From positions 39,729-103,728 of the forward strand of contig CAJULU010000003.1 of NCBI GenBank assembly GCA_910587575.1: a DNA stretch of 64,000 nucleotides, read 5' to 3'. Source of the DNA: an uncultured Dorea sp. (lineage in GTDB: Bacteria; Bacillota; Clostridia; Lachnospirales; Lachnospiraceae). Positions 28,101 to 35,561 of this stretch are shown in pieces. Position 1 is the first letter of the stretch, and each line of letters opens with the position of its first letter. The notes beneath the pieces were generated by a model. That model was not told where the DNA came from. It saw nothing but the letters and a program-made list of their open reading frames with translations, and did no database searches. The translations under genes were made by a program, and so were the position numbers.

Positions 28101-29370
28101 CGCCTGTTACCTGTTCGGAAGTTCCATTTACGTGTAAGTAAGCACCGTCCAGCAAGTATCCATTTGGAGCTGATTTTTCTTCTACAGTAATCGTACCTAG
28201 CGGCAGACAGATAACATCATTCTGTGTATAGAAACTGTCGCCAGATACCTTATAAGAATCCGACAGCCGTGTAATATAATGATTTGTTCCGTCGTTGCCC
28301 TTTTCTGCTTTAGTTCTGGTTGTCCATGTGCGTGTCGGCGTTGATGGGAGATTGTTTCTGGTGTAATACCCGTCATAATATTTCCAGATAAACTCTGCGC
28401 CCTCTAAGGTAGCTTTGCCCTGTGGTATTCCTTTTGATGTTTCCATATCCAGCTTGAAAAGTTCAATTTCTATATTTGTAACTTTGGGCGTATCACCGAC
28501 CTGTAAGGTAGCAGTTTCTCCTACATTGACTGTAAGGGTATAGATATGTTTATCTAATTGGAATCCCTTTGGAGCTTTTTCTTCTTTCACATAATATGTT
28601 CCGGCTCTAAGTTCCACAGCATTTGTATTCCCGTTTTCATCTGTAATAAGCGTGGTAACGGACTGTGTGCAGCCATTATCAGAATAAACTCCATAGGTCG
28701 CACCAGATAAGGAATAGCAGTCATTATTATTCGTGATTTCAGTATTCGCAGAAACTTTTTGGATTTTTCCTTTTCCGATTGCCAGATTCGCCCAGAACTG
28801 TCCTAAATCCTGTCCTTCACCGATATAAATATAGCCGCCGCAATCATATCTTCCCTTATTTGCTTTCACAAATTCTTTTGCGTTCTCATATACTTCTGCT
28901 TGAATTGTTTCTGGTAATTCGCTGAAATCAGCATGTACATTATCATATCCCCATCCAAGATGAACGCTTAACCTACGCCATACAATACATTGTTCAAGCA
29001 AATACATCTGATTAGATGTGAGGTTTGTATGCTGCTGCGCATACTGTTTAACATATTCCAATGATAAAGCAACATCTGAAATCTGCTCATTATTCATTCT
29101 ATCCGAAGCGTTAATGCGATTTTTATAACCCGATGTGAAATGTGCGTTTATATCAATACAATAGGCTATCTGCCCGTCAGCGTGCATGACGCTTTCCGTA
29201 AGGCTGTCAACGACTACGCCACTGTTATTGACTTTGATAATCTTTCCGGCGATTCCTGCGGTATCCGTATAAACATGTTCCGCTGCCTGTGTCTGTATGA
29301 CAGGTAATGTTGTAAATACAGTTACGAGAGCAAGGATAGCTGTCAGTAACCGTTTCAAGATTTTTTTCAT
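25192..29370 (-). CDS. thioester-domain, VaFE-repeat surface adhesin
   Basis: A 1392-residue secreted protein. The signal peptide (LLTAILALVTVFTTLPV) ends near TQAA. An N-terminal thioester-type domain is suggested by YCIDINAHF and the later QCIVW motif. Then come CnaB/SpaA-like domains, including two near-identical units starting GGVKIQKRDLETKDTKPQG, and four or five VaFE units with ELVTFEELYDVTNPD. The C-terminus is a sortase signal: QPKTGD, hydrophobic helix, basic tail. It should be a covalently anchored stalk with a reactive tip for host or partner binding. ATG 29370 is chosen as it directly precedes the signal peptide. Tn916-family elements often carry such an adhesin at this end. Confidence 0.88.
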   Translation of the reverse strand: MKKILKRLLTAILALVTVFTTLPVIQTQAAEHVYTDTAGIAGKIIKVNNSGVVVDSLTESVMHADGQIAYCIDINAHFTSGYKNRINASDRMNNEQISDVALSLEYVKQYAQQHTNLTSNQMYLLEQCIVWRRLSVHLGWGYDNVHADFSELPETIQAEVYENAKEFVKANKGRYDCGGYIYIGEGQDLGQFWANLAIGKGKIQKVSANTEITNNNDCYSLSGATYGVYSDNGCTQSVTTLITDENGNTNAVELRAGTYYVKEEKAPKGFQLDKHIYTLTVNVGETATLQVGDTPKVTNIEIELFKLDMETSKGIPQGKATLEGAEFIWKYYDGYYTRNNLPSTPTRTWTTRTKAEKGNDGTNHYITRLSDSYKVSGDSFYTQNDVICLPLGTITVEEKSAPNGYLLDGAYLHVNGTSEQVTGVYVAQVTENGERAILNGGNQYFVSDKVTRGGVKIQKRDLETKDTKPQGNADLKNVAFTITSLNENPVLVEGKLYQKNEVVKTIRTGIDGIATTTADTLPYGRYRIDESTPPEGYLTNGAVSREFDIVDNEKIVDLTSEEKSIYNQIIRGGVKIQKRDLETKDTKPQGSATFSDTAFTITNLSKNPVLVNGKLYKKNEIVKTIHTGIDGIATTAADTLPYGHYRIDEVTPPEGYLINGAVSREFDIVDNEKIIDLTSEEKSIYNQIKRGDIEGVKIGSGTHKRLSNVPFKITSKTTGESHIIVTDKNGQFSTCSDWTSHKKNTNAGKSSEDGIWFGTSEPDDSKGALLYDTYEVKELRCDSNKGLTLIPAFDIVVSRNKVVINLGTLTDEYEPELTIHTTAIDKVTGEKSIIAGKNVTIIDTVALDGLKKDTKYQLKGWEMVKSENAELLIDGKRVENDLTFTAKDSKMEVQITFTFNASQLAGKELVTFEELYDVTNPDEPVKVAEHKDIEDDGQTVTIEERVIDIHTKACDKATGDKMILASKDITIVDTVSLAGLEKGTKYQLKGWEMVKSENAELLIDGKRVENDLTFTAKDSKMEVQITFTFNASQLAGKELVTFEELYDVTNPDEPVKVAEHKDIEDDGQTVTIEERVIDIHTKACDKATGDKMILASKDITIVDTVALAGLEKDTKYQLKGWEMVKSENTELLINGKPVENELTFIAEDSEMEMQLSFTFNASELAEKELVTFEELYDVTNPDKPVKVAEHKDIENDRQTVAITERIITMHTNAADKATGEKAIDADKEVTIIDTVSLDGIEKGVKYQLKGWEMVRSENAELIINEKRVEKDLTFTATDSVMEIQIAFTFNASELAGKELVTFEELYDVTNPDKPIKVAENKDIEDKGQTVTITENPTEPTTPESSTPTGNGNQPKTGDTTNLALLFILLIFSAAGLVFTAYRKYRSMKAKHN
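26063..26842 (-). repeat. two tandem, nearly identical 390-bp VaFE units
   Basis: The DNA from about 26063 and from about 26453 is almost the same over some 350 bases, offset 390 bases, for example the segments at 26131 and 26521. The other VaFE units are clearly diverged, so this is a recent duplication that could vary the stalk length. Confidence 0.8.
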
Positions 29371-29449
29371 AATGTTATGATTCTCCTTTCGTTTTGGATA
29401 AAAAAATAGACGCTCATTTCTGAACGTCTTAATTCTTGAAATCAATAAA

Positions 29450-30142
29450 CTATGTAGTATAGTATTGCTTCACTTTATCATTTTTTGAGATATACAGGAA
29501 ATAGGGCGGCTTATGCCTGTGTCCTGTGAATTTTCTGATTGTTAGTATCTGCTCAAAAGTGCCGTAGTTGTGGGCTTTTAACACCTTTGAATTTTTACTA
29601 CAATCTTCCCGATTCGTTTCACCGAAACGCTGATAGTGGACGATTTCACGTTCCCTCAGGAAACGGATGGGTTCACAGACCTCTGGGTCTTTTACGAGGC
29701 GCAGGATATTGTCGTAGGTGGTTCTTGCTTTTTGTTCTGCCGCCATATCCTCATGTATATCCGTAATCGGGTCGCCCTTGGACTGAAAGTAAGTTGCAGT
29801 CCAGGGTGCGCCGCTTGCCGCCTGGGGCCAGAGGGCAAGGGTGTGGTCTACATAGTATTTGTCGAATCCGGACTTCTCCAGTTCTTCCGGCGTCAGGTTG
29901 CGTGTAAGCTGATGGACGATGGCACATATCATCTCCATGTGGGCCAGTTCCTCCGTACCGATATCCGTCAGTATCCCAGTCACTTCCTTATAAGGCATCG
30001 TATACCGCTGTGACAGATACCGCATGGAAGCAGCCAGTTCTCCATCTGGTCCACCAAACTGAGTGATAATAATCTGTGCAATCTGAGGATTCACCTGGGT
30101 AATCTTTACCGGGTGCTGTAACCGTTTTTCATAATTCCACAT
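29450..30142 (-). pseudogene. cotJC: 5' part of cotJC with chimeric tail
   Basis: Codons 1-175 (30142 down to 29618) encode a ferritin-like manganese-catalase coat protein, CotJC. The metal-site helices are present: GTEELAHMEMI and FLREREIVHYQRFGE. Past the 12-bp core the frame continues into element DNA for 55 unrelated residues, then stops at 29450. The true last 27 codons lie at 11563-11646. The protein made now keeps the metal ligands but has a foreign C-terminus. ATG 30142 follows GGAGG and cotJB by three bases. Confidence 0.9.
29618..29629. repeat. attachment-site core, cotJ-promoter end
   Basis: CGTTTCGGTGAA on the minus strand, the second copy of the element core; codons Arg-Phe-Gly-Glu of cotJC in both copies. 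Inside the element it is followed by ACGAATC and then GGGAAGATTG, the inverted partner of CAATCTTCCC at the other end. Confidence 0.88.
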
Positions 30143-30145
30143 ATA

Positions 30146-30415
30146 CTAGCATCCTCCTTCCTGCCATGGCCATGGCTCATTGATCCAGCACCAGTAATCT
30201 GACGGGGTGCATGCCGTGTCAAGGGTCAGCGGGCCGAAATATCTGGCATATTCTTTCAGCGCCTGAACCCGCTGCTTCTTGAATTCTTCAAAATACTCCA
30301 GTGCGTCTTCATCACACGGATGGGTATCCAGGAACAATTTTACATCGTCAACTGCAAAACTGACTACATTGATCCATTCTAATAATTCATTACGGTCGGG
30401 TCTGTTCTCTGTCAT
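30146..30415 (-). CDS. cotJB: spore coat protein CotJB
   Basis: An 89-residue protein with the CotJB pattern LLEWINVVSFAVDDVKLFLDTHP and YFGPLTLDTA, ending WPWQEGGC. It is part of the inner coat CotJ complex with CotJA and CotJC in Bacillus and Clostridia. ATG 30415 overlaps the cotJA stop (ATGA) and follows GGGAGG; the frame is open to a TTG at 30424. Confidence 0.92.
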   Translation of the reverse strand: MTENRPDRNELLEWINVVSFAVDDVKLFLDTHPCDEDALEYFEEFKKQRVQALKEYARYFGPLTLDTACTPSDYWCWINEPWPWQEGGC

Positions 30416-30720
30416 CTGCAACAACCTCCCATTCTGATTCCTCTGAACGGTTTATCCAGTTCCTCGAAAATAGTCCCTATATGAAATCCCTTCTCTGCTT
30501 CATAAAGGTTCCGCCATTCCTGCCATGGGACGTAGGCCATGGCGACAGGCATATCGTTCAGTTCATCGTATCTGTCCCTGTCATCACAGCAGGCAGGCTT
30601 TGGTTCGGGCGAAACGGCAGACGGGCAGGGTTGTGCGGGCTGCGGCGCACTCACAGGTGCGGGCCGGTTGCAGCCGCTTCTGCGCATGTAATCCTGTGTG
30701 CTAAAACGGTAATTCGGCAT
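30412..30720 (-). CDS. cotJA: spore coat-associated protein CotJA
   Basis: A 102-residue protein. The C-terminal half, MAYVPWQEWRNLYEAEKG then GTIFEELDKPFRG, is the CotJA signature; the N-terminal half is a Pro/Cys-rich extension not seen in Bacillus. ATG 30720 follows AGGAG eight bases upstream. First gene of cotJABC, expressed in the mother cell in B. subtilis under sigma-E. Confidence 0.92.
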   Translation of the reverse strand: MPNYRFSTQDYMRRSGCNRPAPVSAPQPAQPCPSAVSPEPKPACCDDRDRYDELNDMPVAMAYVPWQEWRNLYEAEKGFHIGTIFEELDKPFRGIRMGGCCR

Positions 30721-30755
30721 GTGTGTAACTCCTTTCATAGAACGTTTGCAATAAC

Positions 30756-30763
30756 AGTGTATG
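30756..30763 (-). promoter_or_regulatory. candidate mother-cell promoter -10 of cotJ operon
   Basis: CATACACT on the minus strand, 35 bases before cotJA, fits the sigma-E -10 consensus (CATACAnT) well. The -35 is weak, so sigma-K (with the upstream AC at about 15 bases) cannot be excluded. Confidence 0.5.
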
Positions 30764-30804
30764 GAAAATTTAGAAAGTGGTGCGTGTTTTCCTTCGTTTG
30801 AAGG

Positions 30805-30833
30805 TTGTTTTTGTAAAGGTATCTGAGTATAAT
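30805..30833 (+). promoter_or_regulatory. sigma-A promoter of the FtsW-like gene
   Basis: TTGTTT (30805-30810), 17 bases, TATAAT (30828-30833), 25 bases before the start codon. It is divergent from the cotJ promoter. Confidence 0.6.
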
Positions 30834-30858
30834 AGATACGATAGGGGTGTGTAAATAT

Positions 30859-32049
30859 ATGGCAAAGAATCGAAGAGTAAAAAGACAGAAAGCTGCGAGT
30901 GTGGAGAGGAGAGAAAAAAAAGGCGCCAGTGTAATTCGCTTTTTTGACTTTAACCTTCTGACGGTGCTGATTTTTCTGATCTGTTTCGGGCTGGTTATGC
31001 TCTATAGTACGACTGCGTACAGTGCACTGGTAGAGCATGAGGACAGTATGTTCTATTTTAAGAGGCAGCTTTTCTTCTATGCGGCAGGATTCGCAGGAAT
31101 GTATATTGTCGCAAAGATTGATTATCATGTTTATATCAGATGGGCGGATAAGATTTATTTCTTTTCTATATTTATGATGGCGCTGGTGCAGACGCCTCTT
31201 GGAAAAGAAGTCAAAGGTGCAAGGCGGTGGATCCGTCTGCCTTTCGGCCAGCAGCTGCAGCCGGCTGAGATTACCAAGATCGCAGTGATCCTCTTTATTC
31301 CGGTGCTGATCTGTAATCTGGGAAAGGAGATCAAGACTTTAAGGGGGATTCTTAAGGTGCTTCTGTGGGGCGGTATTGCGGCTGTCTGTGTTCTGGTGCT
31401 TACGGACAACCTCAGTACGGCGATCATCGTGATGGGGATTACCTGTATCATGATTTTCGTGGTCCATCCCAGAACCAGGCCCTTTGTTATCATTGCCGTG
31501 ACCGGGCTGGTCTGTGTGGCTGCCGGAGTGCGCATACTGGGGGCGGTGCTGAAGACCAGTGATAACTTCCGTCTGCGCAGGATCCTGGTATGGCTGAATC
31601 CCGAGGGACATGCCGAGGAGGGGGGCTACCAGGTGCTGCAGGGGCTGTATGCCATAGGATCCGGCGGATTTTTTGGAAAAGGTCTGGGGAACAGCGCCCA
31701 GAAGATGATTATGCCAGAGGTTCAGAATGATATGATCCTTTCCATTGTATGCGAGGAACTGGGAGTTTTTGGCGTGATTATTGTGCTGGTCCTGTTCGGG
31801 CTTCTTCTGTACCGTCTGATGTTTGTTGCTCAGAATGCACCGGATATGTACGGTTCTCTGGTGGTGACAGGGATTTTTGCCCATGTTGCGCTGCAGGTGG
31901 TTCTGAACATAGCCGTTGTGACTAATCTGATTCCGACAACTGGAATTACTCTGCCGTTCATCAGTTATGGAGGAACATCCAGCCTGTTTCTGATGGTAGA
32001 GATGGGGATTGCCCTCGGAGTGTCCAGAAGAATAAAAATCAGTGAATAA
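30859..32049 (+). CDS. FtsW/RodA/SpoVE family glycosyltransferase
   Basis: A 396-residue, about 10-helix SEDS protein that polymerises lipid II. Visible signatures are MLYSTTAYSAL, GARRWIRLPFGQQLQPAEITK (split over the second loop) and the C-terminal NLIPTTGITLPFISYGGTS. It carries a long basic N-terminal tail. It stands alone, outside the division cluster that has its own SEDS gene at 41622, so it may serve elongation or sporulation. ATG 30859 is chosen after ATAGGGGTG. Confidence 0.92.
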   Translation: MAKNRRVKRQKAASVERREKKGASVIRFFDFNLLTVLIFLICFGLVMLYSTTAYSALVEHEDSMFYFKRQLFFYAAGFAGMYIVAKIDYHVYIRWADKIYFFSIFMMALVQTPLGKEVKGARRWIRLPFGQQLQPAEITKIAVILFIPVLICNLGKEIKTLRGILKVLLWGGIAAVCVLVLTDNLSTAIIVMGITCIMIFVVHPRTRPFVIIAVTGLVCVAAGVRILGAVLKTSDNFRLRRILVWLNPEGHAEEGGYQVLQGLYAIGSGGFFGKGLGNSAQKMIMPEVQNDMILSIVCEELGVFGVIIVLVLFGLLLYRLMFVAQNAPDMYGSLVVTGIFAHVALQVVLNIAVVTNLIPTTGITLPFISYGGTSSLFLMVEMGIALGVSRRIKISE

Positions 32050-32088
32050 AATGCTTTCTTTTCCGGTATAAATATGGTATGATAAAAT

Positions 32089-32180
32089 ATGTAGTATTTA
32101 AAACTACATAATATAGAAATTAATGACATGCCAGGATGGAATGGAAACCCCGTGAAGAGGTAGGCCTGGATGACGGCATG
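32089..32180 (+). promoter_or_regulatory. structured leader of the degV gene
   Basis: A palindrome ATGTAGT/ACTACAT (32089-32109) is followed by CATG (32127) with CCAGG (32131-32135), which can pair with CCTGG (32065+100, i.e. 32165-32169) and CATG (32177-32180) just before the GGGAGG ribosome site. The fold could mask translation. I do not recognise a known riboswitch class. Confidence 0.4.
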
Positions 32181-32194
32181 CCGGGAGGATGAAG

Positions 32195-33034
32195 ATGAGT
32201 TACAAGATTATTGTCGATAGCTGCGGAGAACTGACAGAAGAGATGAAAGCATCAGAATGTTTTGAGACGGCTTCTCTGGAGATTGATGTTGAGGATTACC
32301 ATATCGTAGATGATGAGACGTTCGACCAGACGGATTTTCTGAGGCGGGTAGCGGCATCCCCGGTATCGCCGAAGTCTTCCTGCCCGTCTCCGGAGCGTTA
32401 TATGGAGGGATACCGCTGTCCGGCGGATCACGTCTATGCGGTTACATTGTCGGCCGAACTGAGCGGTTCTTATAACAGCGCCGTTCTGGGGAAGAATCTG
32501 TATCACGAGGAATATGGAGAGAAGGATATCTATGTGTTTAATTCACGTTCCGCATCCATCGGTGAGACGCTGATTGCATTGAAGATTGCAGAATGTGAAG
32601 AGAAGGGCATGGAATTTGCACAGGTAATTGAGACGGTAGAAGAATATATTAAGGGACAGCATACTTATTTCGTCCTCGAGACACTGGATACACTGCGTAA
32701 GAACGGAAGGCTGAAGGGCGTGAAGGCGGTGGTGGCTACGGCGCTGAATATTAAGCCGGTCATGGGTTCAACGCCGGAGGGCACGATTGTGCAGCTGGGG
32801 CAGGCCAGGGGCGTGAAGAAGGCTCTGGCTAAGATGACGGAGGAGATTATGAAGGATCTGAAGGATCCGGGCAGGAAGATACTTGCTGTCTCACACTGCA
32901 ACTGCAGGGAACGTGCGGAGTATGTCAGGGATACACTGATGAAGAAAGCAGAGTTCAGAGATACGCTGATTCTGGATACGGCAGGCATCAGCAGTATGTA
33001 TGCTGCGGATGGCGGTGTAATTGTGGTTGTATAA
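32195..33034 (+). CDS. DegV family fatty-acid-binding protein
   Basis: A 279-residue soluble protein with the DegV plan: IIVDSCGELTEEM at the start, SSCPSPERYMEGY near residue 63, TLSAELSGSYNSA near 90 and the FVLETLDTLRKNGRL motif near 156. DegV/FakB proteins hold a fatty acid for phosphorylation by FakA kinase; no fakA is here. ATG 32195 lies six bases after GGGAGG. Confidence 0.93.
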   Translation: MSYKIIVDSCGELTEEMKASECFETASLEIDVEDYHIVDDETFDQTDFLRRVAASPVSPKSSCPSPERYMEGYRCPADHVYAVTLSAELSGSYNSAVLGKNLYHEEYGEKDIYVFNSRSASIGETLIALKIAECEEKGMEFAQVIETVEEYIKGQHTYFVLETLDTLRKNGRLKGVKAVVATALNIKPVMGSTPEGTIVQLGQARGVKKALAKMTEEIMKDLKDPGRKILAVSHCNCRERAEYVRDTLMKKAEFRDTLILDTAGISSMYAADGGVIVVV

Positions 33035-33130
33035 TTTGCTGATTTGTGGTAGAATGGATTCTGGTACGGACTGCATGAAATGTTTTGGGTTTTATGCAGA
33101 TATCAGGTTAAGAAGGAGAAATCAGAAAGC

Positions 33131-33385
33131 ATGAGCCAGGAGAAAGTTGACAGATATAAACAGGAAAAAGCGAACCGCAAAAAGAATGCAAAGAAGGAGA
33201 AGTTTCAGAATGCGGTGCGCAGGTGTGTGGTGCTAGTGGTTGGCGTTGTGCTGATCGGATGGATCGGCTATTCTGCGTATGGAACTTATGAAGCGAAGAA
33301 GCCGAAGCAGGAGGCGCAACTTGACTATTCGGCCCTGACGGGATTGGATTCCGAACTTTCTAAAGTCAATGGGTCGGCAGAATAA
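33131..33385 (+). CDS. small single-pass membrane protein, unknown
   Basis: An 84-residue protein: a very basic N-terminal stretch (KQEKANRKKNAKKEK), one helix (VVLVVGVVLIGWIGYSAYG) and a short acidic outer tail. It has no recognised family. ATG 33131 follows AAGGAG by 12 bases. It ends just before a strong terminator and so is separate from the mraZ operon. Confidence 0.65.
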   Translation: MSQEKVDRYKQEKANRKKNAKKEKFQNAVRRCVVLVVGVVLIGWIGYSAYGTYEAKKPKQEAQLDYSALTGLDSELSKVNGSAE

Positions 33386-33390
33386 TATGC

Positions 33391-33424
33391 AAAAGGGGAG
33401 CAGAAATTTTCTGCTCCTTTTTTT
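33391..33424 (+). terminator. rho-independent terminator before mraZ
   Basis: GGAGCAG/CTGCTCC stem, AT loop and a run of eight T. Confidence 0.9.
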
Positions 33425-33453
33425 GTGCAAAATCCCAAAATGTGAAAAAAGGG

Positions 33454-33531
33454 TTGAAATCATCAAAAAAGTGGTTTACAATGGGGACAAGTGGTAGAGA
33501 GTGGTGATAAGTGGATCAAAGTGGTGACAAT
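33454..33531 (+). promoter_or_regulatory. mraZ promoter with six 10-bp MraZ boxes
   Basis: TTGAAA (33454-33459), 17 bases, TACAAT (33477-33482). Starting at 33472 the triplet TGG recurs every 10 bases six times (33472, 33482, 33492, 33502, 33512, 33522), mostly as TGGTnnnnAG. MraZ binds TGG-type repeats at 10-base spacing in other bacteria, so the array overlapping and following the -10 is probably its own operator. Confidence 0.82.
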
Positions 33532-33563
33532 GTGGAGCTACTTGGAAGAAGGTGCGTTCAGAC

Positions 33564-34004
33564 ATGTTAAGGGGGGAGTATAGCCATAATATAGATACGA
33601 AAGGCAGACTGATCATTCCGGCAAAGTTTCGTGAAGATCTAGGGGAGAATTTCTTCATAACCAAAGGAATGGAGAAGTGCCTGTATATATACCCGGAAAG
33701 TGAATGGAACATCTTTGAGGAGAAGCTGAACAGACTACCGACTACGACTGACAAGAAAGCCCGTGACCTTGCCCACTTTTTTCAGGGGAGCGCAATAGAG
33801 GGAGAACTGGACAAGCAGGGAAGAACATTAATCCCTTCTGGTCTGAGAGGATTTGCACATCTGGAAAAAGAAGTGGTATTTATCGGTATGGGGAAGCGTG
33901 CCGAGATCTGGGACAAGGCGAGATGGGACGAGAAGAATGCTGAATTGGAAGATAACATTGAGGATATTGCATCCGATATGGAAGCGGGCGGATTTAGTAT
34001 CTAG
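33564..34004 (+). CDS. mraZ: transcriptional regulator MraZ
   Basis: A 146-residue AbrB-fold protein with two MraZ repeats: [21 protein letters not shown] (positions split at about 3-24) and the second [13 protein letters not shown] near residue 85. First gene of the division and cell-wall cluster and its likely autorepressor. ATG 33564 after the AAGGTG site. Confidence 0.95.
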   Translation: MLRGEYSHNIDTKGRLIIPAKFREDLGENFFITKGMEKCLYIYPESEWNIFEEKLNRLPTTTDKKARDLAHFFQGSAIEGELDKQGRTLIPSGLRGFAHLEKEVVFIGMGKRAEIWDKARWDEKNAELEDNIEDIASDMEAGGFSI

Positions 34005-34033
34005 TGTTGAAGACGGTACAAAAGGGAGAGGAT

Positions 34034-34969
34034 ATGGAATTCGGGCACAGATCAGTATTGTTACAGGAGACGATTGATGGGTTAGCCATCAGGCCGGACG
34101 GAATCTATGTGGATGGCACACTGGGCGGAGGTGGTCACAGCCTGGAAGTGTGTAAGCGTCTTGGGCCAAAGGGGAGTATTGTAGGCATAGACCAGGATGC
34201 CGATGCCATTAAGGCGGCAGGTATCCGACTGAAAGACTTCGGGGAGAAGGTCACCATAGTCAGGAGCAACTATTGTGAGATGAAGTCAAGGCTCCATGAA
34301 TTAGGAATTGACAAGGTTGACGGCATTATCCTGGACCTGGGGGTATCGTCATACCAGCTGGATACGGCTGAACGGGGATTTTCCTACCGTGAGGATGCGC
34401 CGCTGGATATGCGGATGGATACCAGGCAGAAGATGACCGCCAGAGACATTGTTAATGACTATGATGAGAAAGAACTTTACCGTGTGATCCGGGATTACGG
34501 GGAGGATAAGTTTGCGAAGAATATTGCAAAACATATCGTAACGGAGCGCGGGAAAGGACCGGTTGTGACAACGGGCCAGCTGACAGAGATCGTCAGAAGG
34601 GCTATACCGATGAAATATCAGAAGAATTCCGGCCATCCGGCGAAGCGCACATTTCAGGCGATCCGTATTGAACTGAACCGGGAGCTGGAGGTCTTAAGAG
34701 ATTCATTGGATGACATGATCGGTTTGCTGAATCCAGGAGGGAGGTTATGTATCATAACATTCCACTCACTGGAGGACAGGATTGTCAAGAGTGCATTCAG
34801 AAAGAATGAACATCCTTGCACCTGTCCGGCGGATTTTCCGGTATGCGTATGCGGGAAAGTCCCAAAGGGGAGTATTGTTACAAGAAAGCCGATTCTGCCG
34901 GGCCAGGAGGAACTGAGGGAAAACAGCCGCTCTAAGAGTGCAAAGCTTCGGATCTTCGAACGGGCATAG
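34034..34969 (+). CDS. rsmH: 16S rRNA (cytosine1402-N4)-methyltransferase
   Basis: A 311-residue SAM-dependent enzyme (MraW). It has [13 protein letters not shown] at the start, the SAM loop [22 protein letters not shown] and the C-terminal [12 protein letters not shown]. It modifies C1402 in the ribosomal P site. ATG 34034 follows GGGAGAGG; it is cotranscribed with mraZ. Confidence 0.97.
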   Translation: MEFGHRSVLLQETIDGLAIRPDGIYVDGTLGGGGHSLEVCKRLGPKGSIVGIDQDADAIKAAGIRLKDFGEKVTIVRSNYCEMKSRLHELGIDKVDGIILDLGVSSYQLDTAERGFSYREDAPLDMRMDTRQKMTARDIVNDYDEKELYRVIRDYGEDKFAKNIAKHIVTERGKGPVVTTGQLTEIVRRAIPMKYQKNSGHPAKRTFQAIRIELNRELEVLRDSLDDMIGLLNPGGRLCIITFHSLEDRIVKSAFRKNEHPCTCPADFPVCVCGKVPKGSIVTRKPILPGQEELRENSRSKSAKLRIFERA

Positions 34970-35009
34970 CAGAAGAAAGCAGGACATCTGACGGGAAGGG
35001 GTGACTTAC

Positions 35010-35552
35010 ATGGCAGCAGCGGGAAGACGTGCAGATAACGGACAGCAGTATCGGAGACGGAGAAACGGGACATCGCCGTATGTCTATGGGAATGTGGCAA
35101 CGCAGCCGGAGATATCACCGGATTACCATGAGCAGTCACCTGAAAGACCGAAGAAGAAGGTAAGCAGCCAGGTGCGCAGAAACAGGAAGCTGGCGCTTCA
35201 TATGAATTCCGCTTATGTGATTTTTCTTGCGGTAGCGGCGGTCATGGCGCTGGTGGTGTGCGTGAATTATGTGGAACTTCAGTCACGTATTACGAACCGT
35301 TCCAAGAGCGTCACGGCCATGCAGGAAGAACTGGCGAACCTTAGGGAAGAGAATAATGCGAAATATAATGCAGTGATGGATTCCGTGAATCTCGATGAGA
35401 TCCGGGACCGTGCCCAGAACCAGTTGGGAATGGTATATGCGTCTCCGGAACAGATTGTAGAATACGAGAATCCGGCAACGGATTATGTCAGACAGCTTGA
35501 AGAGATCCCGGATGACGGTGTGCTTGCCCAGTCAGGTAAACGCAACAGATAG
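35010..35552 (+). CDS. ftsL: FtsL-like division protein
   Basis: A 180-residue bitopic protein: about 65 basic cytoplasmic residues, one helix (YVIFLAVAAVMALVVCVNYV), then a leucine-zipper-like coiled coil (about 90-130). Sequence similarity to FtsL is low, as usual for this family, but topology and place between rsmH and the PBP gene support it. It should bridge the DivIB/DivIC complex and PBP2b. ATG 35010 follows GGGAAGGGG. Confidence 0.8.
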   Translation: MAAAGRRADNGQQYRRRRNGTSPYVYGNVATQPEISPDYHEQSPERPKKKVSSQVRRNRKLALHMNSAYVIFLAVAAVMALVVCVNYVELQSRITNRSKSVTAMQEELANLREENNAKYNAVMDSVNLDEIRDRAQNQLGMVYASPEQIVEYENPATDYVRQLEEIPDDGVLAQSGKRNR

Positions 35553-35561
35553 GGGTGTGAC

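Larger units (their letters stand above)
11647..29629. mobile_element. 18.0-kb Tn916/Tn5397-like element interrupting cotJC
   Basis: The element is bounded by direct repeats of CGTTTCGGTGAA (minus-strand sense) at 11647-11658 and 29618-29629, giving a 17,971-bp unit. Gene order follows the Tn916 family read from the 29.6-kb end: adhesin, two DUF961 genes (orf23, orf22), TcpA coupling ATPase (orf21), oriT, MobT relaxase (orf20), TcpD, ArdA, TcpE (orf17), truncated VirB4-like ATPase (orf16), truncated xre (orf9), sigma factor (orf7), HTH_16 protein (orf8). It ends in a large serine recombinase instead of Tn916 xis/int. The region expected to hold orf15-orf12 and tet(M) is deleted. AT-rich cargo genes lie at 18.5-19.3 and 22.7-24.2 kb. 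It is probably unable to conjugate alone. Confidence 0.9.

Noticed and set aside
25312..28141. Many plus-strand frames opposite the adhesin
   Set aside because: They repeat with the VaFE units and lack ribosome sites; shadows of the real gene.
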